NCBI GenBank assembly: GCA_017644045.1
Contig: JAEPMI010000009.1
Coordinates: 310,001-374,000, forward strand
Origin: Deltaproteobacteria bacterium
GTDB lineage: Bacteria > Myxococcota_A > Polyangia > Polyangiales > Houyiibacteriaceae
Direction of reading: 5' to 3'
Length of the DNA: 64,000 nucleotides
The notes under the pieces were generated by a model that saw only the letters and a list, made by a program, of their open reading frames with translations, was not told the DNA's origin and searched no databases. Made by a program: the position numbers and the translations under genes. This document shows positions 56,916 through 64,000 of this stretch, piece by piece (position 1 is the stretch's first letter; each line of letters begins with the position of its first letter).

Positions 56916-59900
56916 CTACGGGATCATGAGGTCGCCGTAGAGCGGTAGCGGCAGCATGCTCCGAGCCGTTCGCGGCGTCTGGCGAGCTCCAACGCACTCC
57001 ACGCTCCCGCCCGCCAGGAGCCCACAGCTCGTCGACGCGCCCACCACGATGTCGGGCCAGCCCGCGAGGTCGGGGAGAGCCGTCGGTGACTGGAGGCTGC
57101 TCGTGCTTCGAATGTCGAGGGAACCTCCGTTGTTGCTTCCCCAGCCCTGCCAGTCGCCACCCACTCGGGCGACGCACTGCCAACGCTGGCAGTCCAGTGA
57201 CGACGCGCCGCTGGCGATCGTCGTGATCAGGCTCGTGCTGTCGGTCTGCGTCCCGTTGCCGAGTCGGTAGGAGCCGTTGTCGCCGACACAGCGCACCCGC
57301 CCGCCATCGCGAACACAAGTGTAGTCCTGGCCGAGAGCGATCTCGTCGGCGCCGGTGACGCCAACCATCTGCAGCGGCACACCGGAGTCCGGCCCGCCCG
57401 CGCCGGTGCCGAGCTGGCCATGGAAGTTGCCGCCCCAACACCAGACCGTTTCGTCCGGTGCGATGCCACAGACGTGATCGTAGCCCATGGCCAGCGTCGT
57501 GAACGTGTGGCCGGCGATCGGCTCCGGCGTCGGGCAATCGCCGTCGGTGCACACCGGCGAGTTGCCGCCGCAGGCGTCACTCCCCCAGCACCAGGCCTGT
57601 CCCGACGAGTCGAGCGCACAGGACTGGCTGCAGCCGACGACCACCTGGGTCGCGCTCCCCATGCCCCCGGCGTCGACGAGCCGCGGCGAGACGGCGTCCG
57701 CCGTCGTACCGTCGCCCGGGGCGCCATTGCCCCAGCAGTAGACCGCGCCGGTGGTGAGCAGCGCGCAGGTGCGGTCGACGAATGCCTCGACCGCGACCGC
57801 GTCGGCAGGTAGCGCGACCGGCGTGGGGAACGAGGCATCGTCGGTGCTGCCGGTCCCCAGCCGCCCCTGACCGCCGCGCCCCCAGCACTCGACCGCGCCA
57901 CCGTTCACGGCACAGCCGCCGTTCAGGACCAGGGCCATGTCGGTGACCGCGGTGAGCTCGTGCCCCGGCTCCGGCTGGGAACCGTCTCGCTGGAGTCCGT
58001 CCCCGTGGGTCGCGCTCGTCGGCAAGCCCCAGCACCGGTACCGGTCGGTCAGCTCGGCGCAGCACACGTTCTCGCCGCAGTGCAGGGCGGTCGCCCCCGC
58101 GATGCCGGCGATGGCGATGGGTGTGGTGATGTTGGTGCCGGTGTCGATGGGCGTCGCCAATCGCGCGTCCTCTTCCCGGCCGGCACACGCGACGCTGCCA
58201 TCCGTGCGAACGGTGCAGCCGATGAACCCATAGGGCGCGAGCTCGACGACGTCGGCGCCGAACGCCGACGCCGGCACGGGCACCGGCGTGCCGCTCGCCG
58301 CGCCATTGCCGATCGCACCGGTGGCGGAGCCACCCCAGCAGTACCAACCATCGCTGGCGGTCTCCGCGCAGAGGACGGTGTCGTCGTCGATGCCGCCCGC
58401 GCGCAAACGCAGCGCCGCCGACGGAAGGGTGACCACGCTCGGCGCGACCGTCGGTCCGGTGCCCCCGTTGTTGGTACCGCCCCAACACCACACGGATCCG
58501 TCATAGCGACGGGCGCAGGTGCTCCGGCCGCCGCCGGCGAGCTCGACGACGCCGCCGATCTCCACCTGGGTGGGCGGGAGCACGCCCTCGTCGGCGACCG
58601 AACCGCCGATGCCGAGCCGCCCCTGGCTGCGCCAGCCCCAACAGAAGACCTGGCCCTCGTCGTCGCGAGCGCAGACGTACGCCTGGCCGACGACCACCTC
58701 GAGCACGCCACCGAGACCGACGACCGGCACCGCACCCGCGCGGGGCGTGAACGTTCCGTCGCCGAGCTCGCCCCAGTAGTTGTCGCCCCAGCAGCGCAGG
58801 GTTCCGTCGGCGATGCGCGCGCAGGCCGCCGAGTCCAGCGGAGACACGCTCACCTGGGTCGAGGACGCGGTCCCGGAGACCAGCGTGGGCCCGGGCACGT
58901 GCGCGTTGCCGGCCGTGCCGAACGCGTTGCCATCGGTCGAGAGGAGCGCGTCGTCTTCGAGGCCCCAGCAGTACGTCCCGCCGGTGCCGATCGCGCAGCC
59001 GAGCTCGGCGGCCAGGTCCAGGGTCTGCTGTCCGAGGCAGCCCGAGTCGCACGTCCCGGTGACGCACTGCGCGTCCGAGCCCTCGTCGAAGTTGGTGTCG
59101 CAGTCCTCGTCGAGGGCCGAGCAGAACTCCACTCCGTCCGGGTTCACCCACGCGCGGGTGTCGTCGCAGTCCGTCTTGGGGAACGCGCCGGCGGCCGTGT
59201 CGTCGCAGGTGGCGGCCAGCGGCGAGAAGCCGTCTCCGTCCGCGTCCTCGCCGGTGGCCACGGTCCCATCGCAGTCGTCGTCCAGCCCGTTGCAGATCTC
59301 GGGGGCGCCCGGGTAACGAGTCGGATCCGAGTCGGCGCAGTCGCCGCAGCTGGCGGACCAACCGTCGGGCGGCAGGCACTCCTCCGTCTCCATGGTCTGC
59401 GCCGGGTCGCCGAAGCCATCCCCATCGCCGTCACGGCAGTAGGTGTTCATCCCGCCTTCGTCGACGTCGGTGTCGCAGTCGTTGTCCGTCCCGTCGCAGA
59501 CCTCGGCGCTCGTCGGAGAGGTGGTCGCTTCGCTGTCGTCGCAGTCGAAGTCGTTCTCGGCGAAGCCCTCCGGCCGCGCACAGGCCATCGTGGCGGTCGC
59601 CCCCTCTTCGCCGAACCCGTCCCGATCGCCGTCGGGATAGTACGTGCCCAGGACGATGCCCTCGTCCGTGTCGCCGTCGCAGTCGTCGTCCCGCTCGTTG
59701 CAGGACTCGGACTCACCAGGCTTCACCGCATCGTCATCGTCGTCGCAGTCGAGACCGCTCACGCGATCCCCTTCGGATCGGACGCCCGGTCCACAGGAGG
59801 GCGCGCCTCCTTCGACGAGGTTGAAGCACGTGGCGTCGACGAAGAAGTCCCCGTCCACGTCGCGGTCGCCCACGGTGCAGGGGTCACAGTCCTCGTCCAC

Positions 59901-60278
59901 GCCCTCGCTGTCGCAGACCTCGGCGTTGCCGGGAAAGCGGTTGGGGTTCGTGTCGTCGCAGTCGTCACCGCCGCACGCGACGGACTCGACGCCATCGTCG
60001 TCGGCATCGCAGTCCGCCGGCTCACAGCGATCGACCTCGTCGCAGTCGGCACACGGCGGCGATCCGCTCACGCAGCCGAAGCCGTTGGCGATGCCGCTCG
60101 ACGGGTCACAGAGCTCGGGGCCGTTGCAGAACACGCCGTCGTCGCACTCGTCGTCGGAGGCGCACCCCGTGCTCCCGTCCGGCATCGACATCGTGTCGTC
60201 GCCGCAAGCGGCGAGGGTCGCCACGACAGCGAACAAGAGGGCGAATCGACGGCTGAATGCGAGCTGGTGCATGTTCAT
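56916..60278 (-). CDS. Large lipoprotein: MopE-type metal-binding repeats plus RCC1 repeats
   Basis: 1120 residues. Signal with lipobox TLAAC near residue 25. Residues about 35-405 hold many D/C-rich repeats such as GGDDCDDTNPNRFPGNAEVC, DNDCDTDVDEGG and DGDGDGFGDPAQT, the putative metal-binding motif of MopE proteins and other Ca-binding repeats. From about 410 on come RCC1-type blades (ACARIADGTLRCWGDNYWGEL, YVCARDDEGQVFCWGWRSQG, CALLTTGAVYCWGNGAPGDG), probably a seven-bladed propeller. Likely a surface protein. Confidence 0.88.
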   Translation of the reverse strand: MNMHQLAFSRRFALLFAVVATLAACGDDTMSMPDGSTGCASDDECDDGVFCNGPELCDPSSGIANGFGCVSGSPPCADCDEVDRCEPADCDADDDGVESVACGGDDCDDTNPNRFPGNAEVCDSEGVDEDCDPCTVGDRDVDGDFFVDATCFNLVEGGAPSCGPGVRSEGDRVSGLDCDDDDDAVKPGESESCNERDDDCDGDTDEGIVLGTYYPDGDRDGFGEEGATATMACARPEGFAENDFDCDDSEATTSPTSAEVCDGTDNDCDTDVDEGGMNTYCRDGDGDGFGDPAQTMETEECLPPDGWSASCGDCADSDPTRYPGAPEICNGLDDDCDGTVATGEDADGDGFSPLAATCDDTAAGAFPKTDCDDTRAWVNPDGVEFCSALDEDCDTNFDEGSDAQCVTGTCDSGCLGQQTLDLAAELGCAIGTGGTYCWGLEDDALLSTDGNAFGTAGNAHVPGPTLVSGTASSTQVSVSPLDSAACARIADGTLRCWGDNYWGELGDGTFTPRAGAVPVVGLGGVLEVVVGQAYVCARDDEGQVFCWGWRSQGRLGIGGSVADEGVLPPTQVEIGGVVELAGGGRSTCARRYDGSVWCWGGTNNGGTGPTVAPSVVTLPSAALRLRAGGIDDDTVLCAETASDGWYCWGGSATGAIGNGAASGTPVPVPASAFGADVVELAPYGFIGCTVRTDGSVACAGREEDARLATPIDTGTNITTPIAIAGIAGATALHCGENVCCAELTDRYRCWGLPTSATHGDGLQRDGSQPEPGHELTAVTDMALVLNGGCAVNGGAVECWGRGGQGRLGTGSTDDASFPTPVALPADAVAVEAFVDRTCALLTTGAVYCWGNGAPGDGTTADAVSPRLVDAGGMGSATQVVVGCSQSCALDSSGQAWCWGSDACGGNSPVCTDGDCPTPEPIAGHTFTTLAMGYDHVCGIAPDETVWCWGGNFHGQLGTGAGGPDSGVPLQMVGVTGADEIALGQDYTCVRDGGRVRCVGDNGSYRLGNGTQTDSTSLITTIASGASSLDCQRWQCVARVGGDWQGWGSNNGGSLDIRSTSSLQSPTALPDLAGWPDIVVGASTSCGLLAGGSVECVGARQTPRTARSMLPLPLYGDLMIP

Positions 60279-60391
60279 TCCACTCCCCAGCGAGCGTGTC
60301 TATCACGACCGGGAGGGTCCCGTGCGACCGGCAGCGACGCTGTTCGGCCGCTGTCGCACTCCGTTAGCCGAGCCCTCACCCCCGATGGCGG

Positions 60392-61327
60392 CTAGTGGAA
60401 CTTCGCGTAGAGCGCGGGGGAGGCCGGCTGCCGGTCGGGAGCCCCGTCGCGCGTCACGCCCAGCAGCTCGTGCACCTGCCGGCGGATCATCTCGGCCATC
60501 GAGCGGGTCGGCAGGTCGTTGCAGTCGAGGCCGAAGGGGTCTTCGAGCTCGGCGGCCAGGACGTCCATGACCGCCAGGGCATAGAACGCGAACATCGAGA
60601 TGGGCACGGCCAGCCAGCCGAACTCGTCGTGGAGCCCGAGCGGGATGAGGAGGGCGAAGAGAAGGAGGAACGCCCGAATCGCGGAGGTCAGCGCGAAGGG
60701 GATCGGGGTCTTCCGAATCCGCTCGCAGGCCCCGAGCACGTCGAGCAGCGCTCGGGCGTGCGGCTGCACGAGCACGAGCTCACCGACCCCGAGCACACCA
60801 TCCCGGTGCCGTTGCTCGATCTCCGACCACACGAGCTGGCTCACATAGGAGAGCGGATGCCCTCGCTTGGCGATCTCCTCGCGCTCGTCGGCGGTGAGGG
60901 TCTCGAGCTCGGCGAGGTCGAGCTCGCCGCGGAGATCGGCCGAGAGCCCGATGACGAAGTCGCCGACCAGTCCCGCCATCCGCTGCCGGCCGCTCGCGTC
61001 TTCCTTCGCCCACATGGACTGAACGAGCCCGGCGAGGTTCCGGCAGTGGTTGATGAGGAGGCCCCAGTGCTGGCGCCCCTCCCACCAGCGCGCGTAGGCG
61101 TTGTTGAGCCGAAAGCCGAGCCCGAGCGAGATGGCCCCGCCGAGCACACCGAAGGCCGCGGCACCGTGAGGGAGCTCGACCTGGTCGAAGACGTCCATGA
61201 GCCAGACCACCAACGATGCGTAGGCGCCGATGAGGAGCATTCCGTAGAGCGCTCGGCGGAGGGCATAGCTGATCGGGAGCCGGACGATGTCCTGGATCCA
61301 GCGGGGGTGTGGCTCGTAGCGAATCAT
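60392..61327 (-). CDS. Bestrophin-family channel-like protein
   Basis: 311 residues, four main membrane helices. Family features: IRYEPHPRWIQDIVRLPISYAL, GFRLNNAYARWWEGRQHWG and EDPFGLDCNDLPTRSMAEMIRRQ, all typical of bacterial bestrophin/YneE proteins, which form pentameric chloride or cation channels. No operon partner. Divergent from the UBP zinc-finger gene. Confidence 0.9.
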   Translation of the reverse strand: MIRYEPHPRWIQDIVRLPISYALRRALYGMLLIGAYASLVVWLMDVFDQVELPHGAAAFGVLGGAISLGLGFRLNNAYARWWEGRQHWGLLINHCRNLAGLVQSMWAKEDASGRQRMAGLVGDFVIGLSADLRGELDLAELETLTADEREEIAKRGHPLSYVSQLVWSEIEQRHRDGVLGVGELVLVQPHARALLDVLGACERIRKTPIPFALTSAIRAFLLLFALLIPLGLHDEFGWLAVPISMFAFYALAVMDVLAAELEDPFGLDCNDLPTRSMAEMIRRQVHELLGVTRDGAPDRQPASPALYAKFH

Positions 61328-61402
61328 GGGTGGGTCCTCTCTCCGTCGCAGCTCTTCTGGTGTCGTAACAGAGTCGCGAGCGGAGATCGGCTACGTTGAG
61401 TC

Positions 61403-61672
61403 ATGAGCGAAGAGCCGTGTGAGCACCTGCGGACCATCGAGCGCGTGAAGCGCCCGACGGCCCAGGAATGCGCGGAGTGCATGAAGACGGGTGACCACTG
61501 GGTGCACCTCCGCACCTGCCAGGAGTGCGGCGTGACCCACTGCTGCGACTCGAGCCCCAATCAGCACGCGACCAAGCACCACCACGCGAGCGGCCATCCG
61601 GTCGTCGCCTCGGCCGAACCGGGCGAGCGCTGGCTCTGGTGCTACCCCCACGAATCGGTGGCGCGCTACTGA
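61403..61672 (+). CDS. UBP-type zinc-finger protein
   Basis: 89 residues, essentially one ZnF-UBP domain: CEHL, CAECMKTGDHWVHLRTCQECG, THCCDSSPNQHATKHHHASGHPV. The Cys/His spacing fits three zinc-binding positions. In eukaryotes this domain binds the free C-terminus of ubiquitin; bacterial members are rare and uncharacterised. Its stop overlaps the next ATG by one base (TGATG), so it is translated with the reductase-like protein. Confidence 0.88.
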   Translation: MSEEPCEHLRTIERVKRPTAQECAECMKTGDHWVHLRTCQECGVTHCCDSSPNQHATKHHHASGHPVVASAEPGERWLWCYPHESVARY

Positions 61673-63294
61673 TGACCGCTTCGCTTCCCGACGCGCTGAA
61701 CGCGGCCGACCCCTACGCGCGGGCCGCCCAGACCTTTCCCGAGCTGAGCCCGGCTCACGTCGAACGGATTCGCGAGCTCGGCGAGGAGCTCACCCTCGAG
61801 GACGGCGCCTTCGTCTTTCGACGGGGCGAGCGCCGCGTGCCCTTCTTCCTCGTCCTCGAGGGAGTCGTCGCCATCATCGAGCAGCGGTCCGATGGCGACC
61901 GGGTGATCCACACGCACCGCGCGAACCAGTTCACGGGCGAGCTCGACCTCTTCAACGATCGGATGATCTTGGTCAGCGGTCGCGCCGAGGGACCGACCAG
62001 GGTGGTGCGCCTCGACCGGGCCACCTTCCAGCGGCTCATGACCGCCGAGCCGGACCTCGGCGAGCTCGTGACCCGCGCGCTGTTCCTTCGCCGCGTCGGC
62101 CTCATCCAGCACGCCCAGGGCGGCGTCACCCTCGTCGGCGATCGCTACGAGAGCGCCACCCTCGACCTGGCGCGCTTCCTCACCCGAAACGGCTATCCGC
62201 TCGAGGTCATCCATCCGGCCGACCACGACGGCGAGCTGCCACCGAAGTGCCAACACCCCGCCGTGATCCTCCCGGACGGCACGATCCTTTCGGCGCCGAG
62301 CCGCGCGAGGCTCGCCGACGAGCTCGGGCTGAGCGAGTCGGTCGAGCAAGGCCACGTCCACGACGTCGCCGTGGTCGGCGCCGGTCCGTCCGGACTGGCC
62401 GCGGCGGTCTATGCCGCGTCCGAGGGCCTCGACACCGTCGTGATCGAGGCGCTCGCCCCCGGTGGCCAAGCCGGCACCAGCTCGCGCATCGAGAACTACC
62501 TGGGCTTCCCGACCGGCATCAGCGGCCAGGCGCTCGCGGGTCGAGCCCAGGTCCAGGCCCAGAAGTTCGGCGCACGGCTGGTCGTCTCCCGCGCGGTCGC
62601 CAGCCTCCACTGCGAGGAGGACCGACGCTTTCGCTTGGTGCTCGAGTGCGGTGAGGAGGTGCTCGCACGCTCGGTGGTGGTTGCGACGGGAGCCTCGTAC
62701 CGGAAGCTCGACCTCGAGCGCTACGAGGTGTTCGAGCGGCATGGGATCCACTACGCGGCGACCGCGATGGAGGCCGACCTCTGCCGTGAGGAAGAGGTCG
62801 TCGTGGTCGGCGGCGGCAACTCGGCGGGGCAGGCAGCCGTCTTCCTCGCCCGGCACGCCAAGGCGGTGCACATGCTCGTCCGCAGCGAGAGCCTCGCGGC
62901 CAGCATGAGCGACTACCTCATCGGCCGGCTGGAGGCGGGGCGGAACATCCACCTTCGCTACCAGACGCAGATCGAAACGCTCCATGGCGAGGACTTCCTC
63001 GAAGAGGTCACCTGGGCGAGCCGCTCGGGCGAGCGCGAGCGCCGCCCGGTCCGCAACGTCTTCGTGATGATCGGCGCACACCCGAACACCGACTGGCTCG
63101 CGGGCTGCGTGGACCTCGACGAGAAGGGCTTCGTGAAGACCCCCGGCGCCGGTGGCCTGCTCTTCGGCACGAGCATGCCCGGCATCGTCGCCGTGGGTGA
63201 CGTCCAGTCGGGTTCGGTCAAGCGTGTGGCGTCCGCGGTGGGCCAGGGCTCGGTGGTGGTCTCGGGCCTCCATCGCTACCTCTCCCAGAGCTGA
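61672..63294 (+). CDS. Cyclic-nucleotide-domain/thioredoxin-reductase-like FAD protein lacking redox Cys
   Basis: 540 residues. Residues about 25-130 are a cyclic-nucleotide-binding-like domain (GAFVFRRGERRVPFFLVLEGVV, GELDLFNDR). Residues 150-220 form a small linker domain, thioredoxin-like in similar proteins (ESATLDLARFLTRNGYPLEVI). Then an FAD/NAD(P)H reductase with GAGPSG (236-241), GGQAGTSSRIENYLGFPTG, VVVVGGGNSAGQAAVFLARH and MPGIVAVGDVQSGSVKRVASA. The position of the thioredoxin reductase CATC reads A362-A-T-A365, so the usual disulfide exchange cannot occur. Cotranslated with the UBP zinc finger. Confidence 0.88.
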   Translation: MTASLPDALNAADPYARAAQTFPELSPAHVERIRELGEELTLEDGAFVFRRGERRVPFFLVLEGVVAIIEQRSDGDRVIHTHRANQFTGELDLFNDRMILVSGRAEGPTRVVRLDRATFQRLMTAEPDLGELVTRALFLRRVGLIQHAQGGVTLVGDRYESATLDLARFLTRNGYPLEVIHPADHDGELPPKCQHPAVILPDGTILSAPSRARLADELGLSESVEQGHVHDVAVVGAGPSGLAAAVYAASEGLDTVVIEALAPGGQAGTSSRIENYLGFPTGISGQALAGRAQVQAQKFGARLVVSRAVASLHCEEDRRFRLVLECGEEVLARSVVVATGASYRKLDLERYEVFERHGIHYAATAMEADLCREEEVVVVGGGNSAGQAAVFLARHAKAVHMLVRSESLAASMSDYLIGRLEAGRNIHLRYQTQIETLHGEDFLEEVTWASRSGERERRPVRNVFVMIGAHPNTDWLAGCVDLDEKGFVKTPGAGGLLFGTSMPGIVAVGDVQSGSVKRVASAVGQGSVVVSGLHRYLSQS

Positions 63295-63326
63295 GACGGC
63301 GCGGCCGACCCTCACTCACGCCGAGG

Positions 63327-63863
63327 TCAGTAGGGGTGCATGCCTCGGATCGGATAGTCGTTGTTCGGGTCGCGAATCCACCGGAGACCTCGGACCAGAG
63401 TCTGGAGCTCCGGCCGGACGAAGGGGTTGTTCGAGAGATCGACCACGTGCAGGTTCCCATGCTCGTTGATGACGAAGAGACCCGGTTCTGCGAAGGGATG
63501 GTCCGTCTCTTCGGGCGAACGCGGATCGGAGATGTAGAGCCCGAGCTCTTTCATCTGGTCGGTCGAGAGACCATGGAAGAGCGGGAAGGTCATCTCGTCC
63601 AACTTCTCTCGATGCCTCTGGAGCTGCTCTGCGCTGTCACCGCTGACCGCGGCCACATCCACTCCGATCTCGCTGAGCTGAGCTACCAGCGGCGCGAGCT
63701 GGTTCAGATAGCGCGTGCACATGGGGCAGTGTCGGCCGCGGTAGACGACGACCATCATCCAGTCGTGGTCGCCGACGGGCTTCGACAGGTCACGGACCGC
63801 GCCGCTCGAGTCGGAAACACGGACCTCGGGGAAGCGGTCACCCGCTTGGAGCTTCATGGTCAC
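63327..63863 (-). CDS. Peroxiredoxin-like (AhpC/TSA) protein
   Basis: 178 residues. Thioredoxin-fold peroxiredoxin with VVVYRGRHCPMCTRYLNQL; both C46 and C49 are present as CxxC, unlike typical 2-Cys Prx. LDEMTFPLFHGLSTDQMKELG and PGLFVINEHGNL support the AhpC/TSA-like family. Start: GTG at 63863 (4-bp GTGA overlap with the upstream gene) or ATG at 63857. Probably an electron donor/acceptor in peroxide detoxification. Confidence 0.85.
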   Translation of the reverse strand: MTMKLQAGDRFPEVRVSDSSGAVRDLSKPVGDHDWMMVVVYRGRHCPMCTRYLNQLAPLVAQLSEIGVDVAAVSGDSAEQLQRHREKLDEMTFPLFHGLSTDQMKELGLYISDPRSPEETDHPFAEPGLFVINEHGNLHVVDLSNNPFVRPELQTLVRGLRWIRDPNNDYPIRGMHPY

Positions 63864-64000
63864 GAGGCAGTCCGCTGGGCTCGGGCCGGGAAGAGCGGGC
63901 TCAGATGGTCTCGGAAGCGCTCGAAGTCGCTTTCGATCGCCGGGTTCTTCATCACGTCGTGAGCGGAGAACGTCGGCATCTGCTCCATGCCGAAGAACTT
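63860..64000 (-). CDS. C-terminal end of an unknown protein (5' part outside window)
   Basis: Only the last 46 residues are visible, ending MKNPAIESDFERFRDHLSP and LFPARAQRTAS. The stop overlaps the start of the peroxiredoxin-like gene (GTGA), so they share an operon. The family cannot be read from this fragment. Confidence 0.6.
   Translation of the reverse strand, partial: KFFGMEQMPTFSAHDVMKNPAIESDFERFRDHLSPLFPARAQRTAS

Noticed and set aside
57960-60395. Long plus-strand frame opposite the MopE/RCC1 gene
   Set aside because: Ala/Gly/Arg/Val composition with no motif; the minus-strand frame has clear Cys-rich and RCC1 repeats and a lipobox.

Overview
The window is very GC-rich and densely coded on both strands. 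It looks like a chromosomal piece of a predatory or soil myxobacterium (phylum Myxococcota, Polyangia/Sandaracinaceae-like). The reasons are a DUF1592/DUF1552 pair, a Tat-exported protein with a MYXO-CTERM-like GCGC/TM/Arg tail, many lipoproteins with Asp/Pro-rich linkers, a MopE/RCC1 protein, FHA/PAS histidine kinases, sigma-54 activators and a Ser/Thr kinase fused to an AAA ATPase. The assignment is inference from gene content only. No phage, IS transposase, rRNA or CRISPR array was seen.

Layout. 1-2.7 kb: DUF1552 and DUF1592 exported proteins with a repeated element upstream. 2.9-4.9 kb: an orphan BREX-type ATPase. 4.9-6.4 kb: a symmetrical cassette of two convergent four-helix-bundle genes, each with a related structured leader and an outer block of degenerate CCGAC tandem repeats. 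6.4-17.6 kb: envelope proteins, an FHA-kinase-receiver, FadL-like porin, ferritin-like protein, TerB, a GX3-repeat lipoprotein, MATE and DUF457 genes. 17.6-21 kb: TetR with two operators, divergent from a dehydrogenase and an N-acyl-D-amino-acid deacylase-like amidohydrolase. 21-24 kb: overlapping paralogous PAS kinases, one lacking its phospho-acceptor His. 25-30.5 kb: a GAF/sigma-54 activator overlapping a kinase-AAA-TPR protein. 32.5-36.1 kb: a PAS/sigma-54 activator followed by a sulfur operon (two YeeE/YedE transporters and a persulfide dioxygenase-rhodanese fusion). 37.4-41.1 kb: a surface-repeat protein, sigma factor and FecR protein. 41-53 kb: lipoproteins, unknown membrane proteins, thioredoxin, MFS transporter, VWA protein, beta-helix protein and an exported methyltransferase. 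53.1 kb: tRNA-Leu(CAG). 53.3-55.4 kb: Smr protein and PAS kinase converging on a long structured element. 55.5-64 kb: CysQ-like phosphatase, MopE/RCC1 protein, bestrophin, a UBP-zinc-finger/CNB-reductase pair and a peroxiredoxin-like protein.

The strongest candidates for something undescribed are: (a) the mirror-image four-helix-bundle cassette at 4.88-6.43 kb; (b) the element at 54134-54298, with a 19-bp outer and a 25-pair inner stem whose wobble pairs form only in the plus-strand RNA and whose outer stem contains the stop codons of both flanking genes; (c) the pseudo-kinase/kinase pair at 21.1-23.9 kb; (d) the UBP zinc finger coupled to a cyclic-nucleotide-domain reductase whose redox cysteines are both Ala; (e) the orphan BREX-like ATPase with a dead first half.
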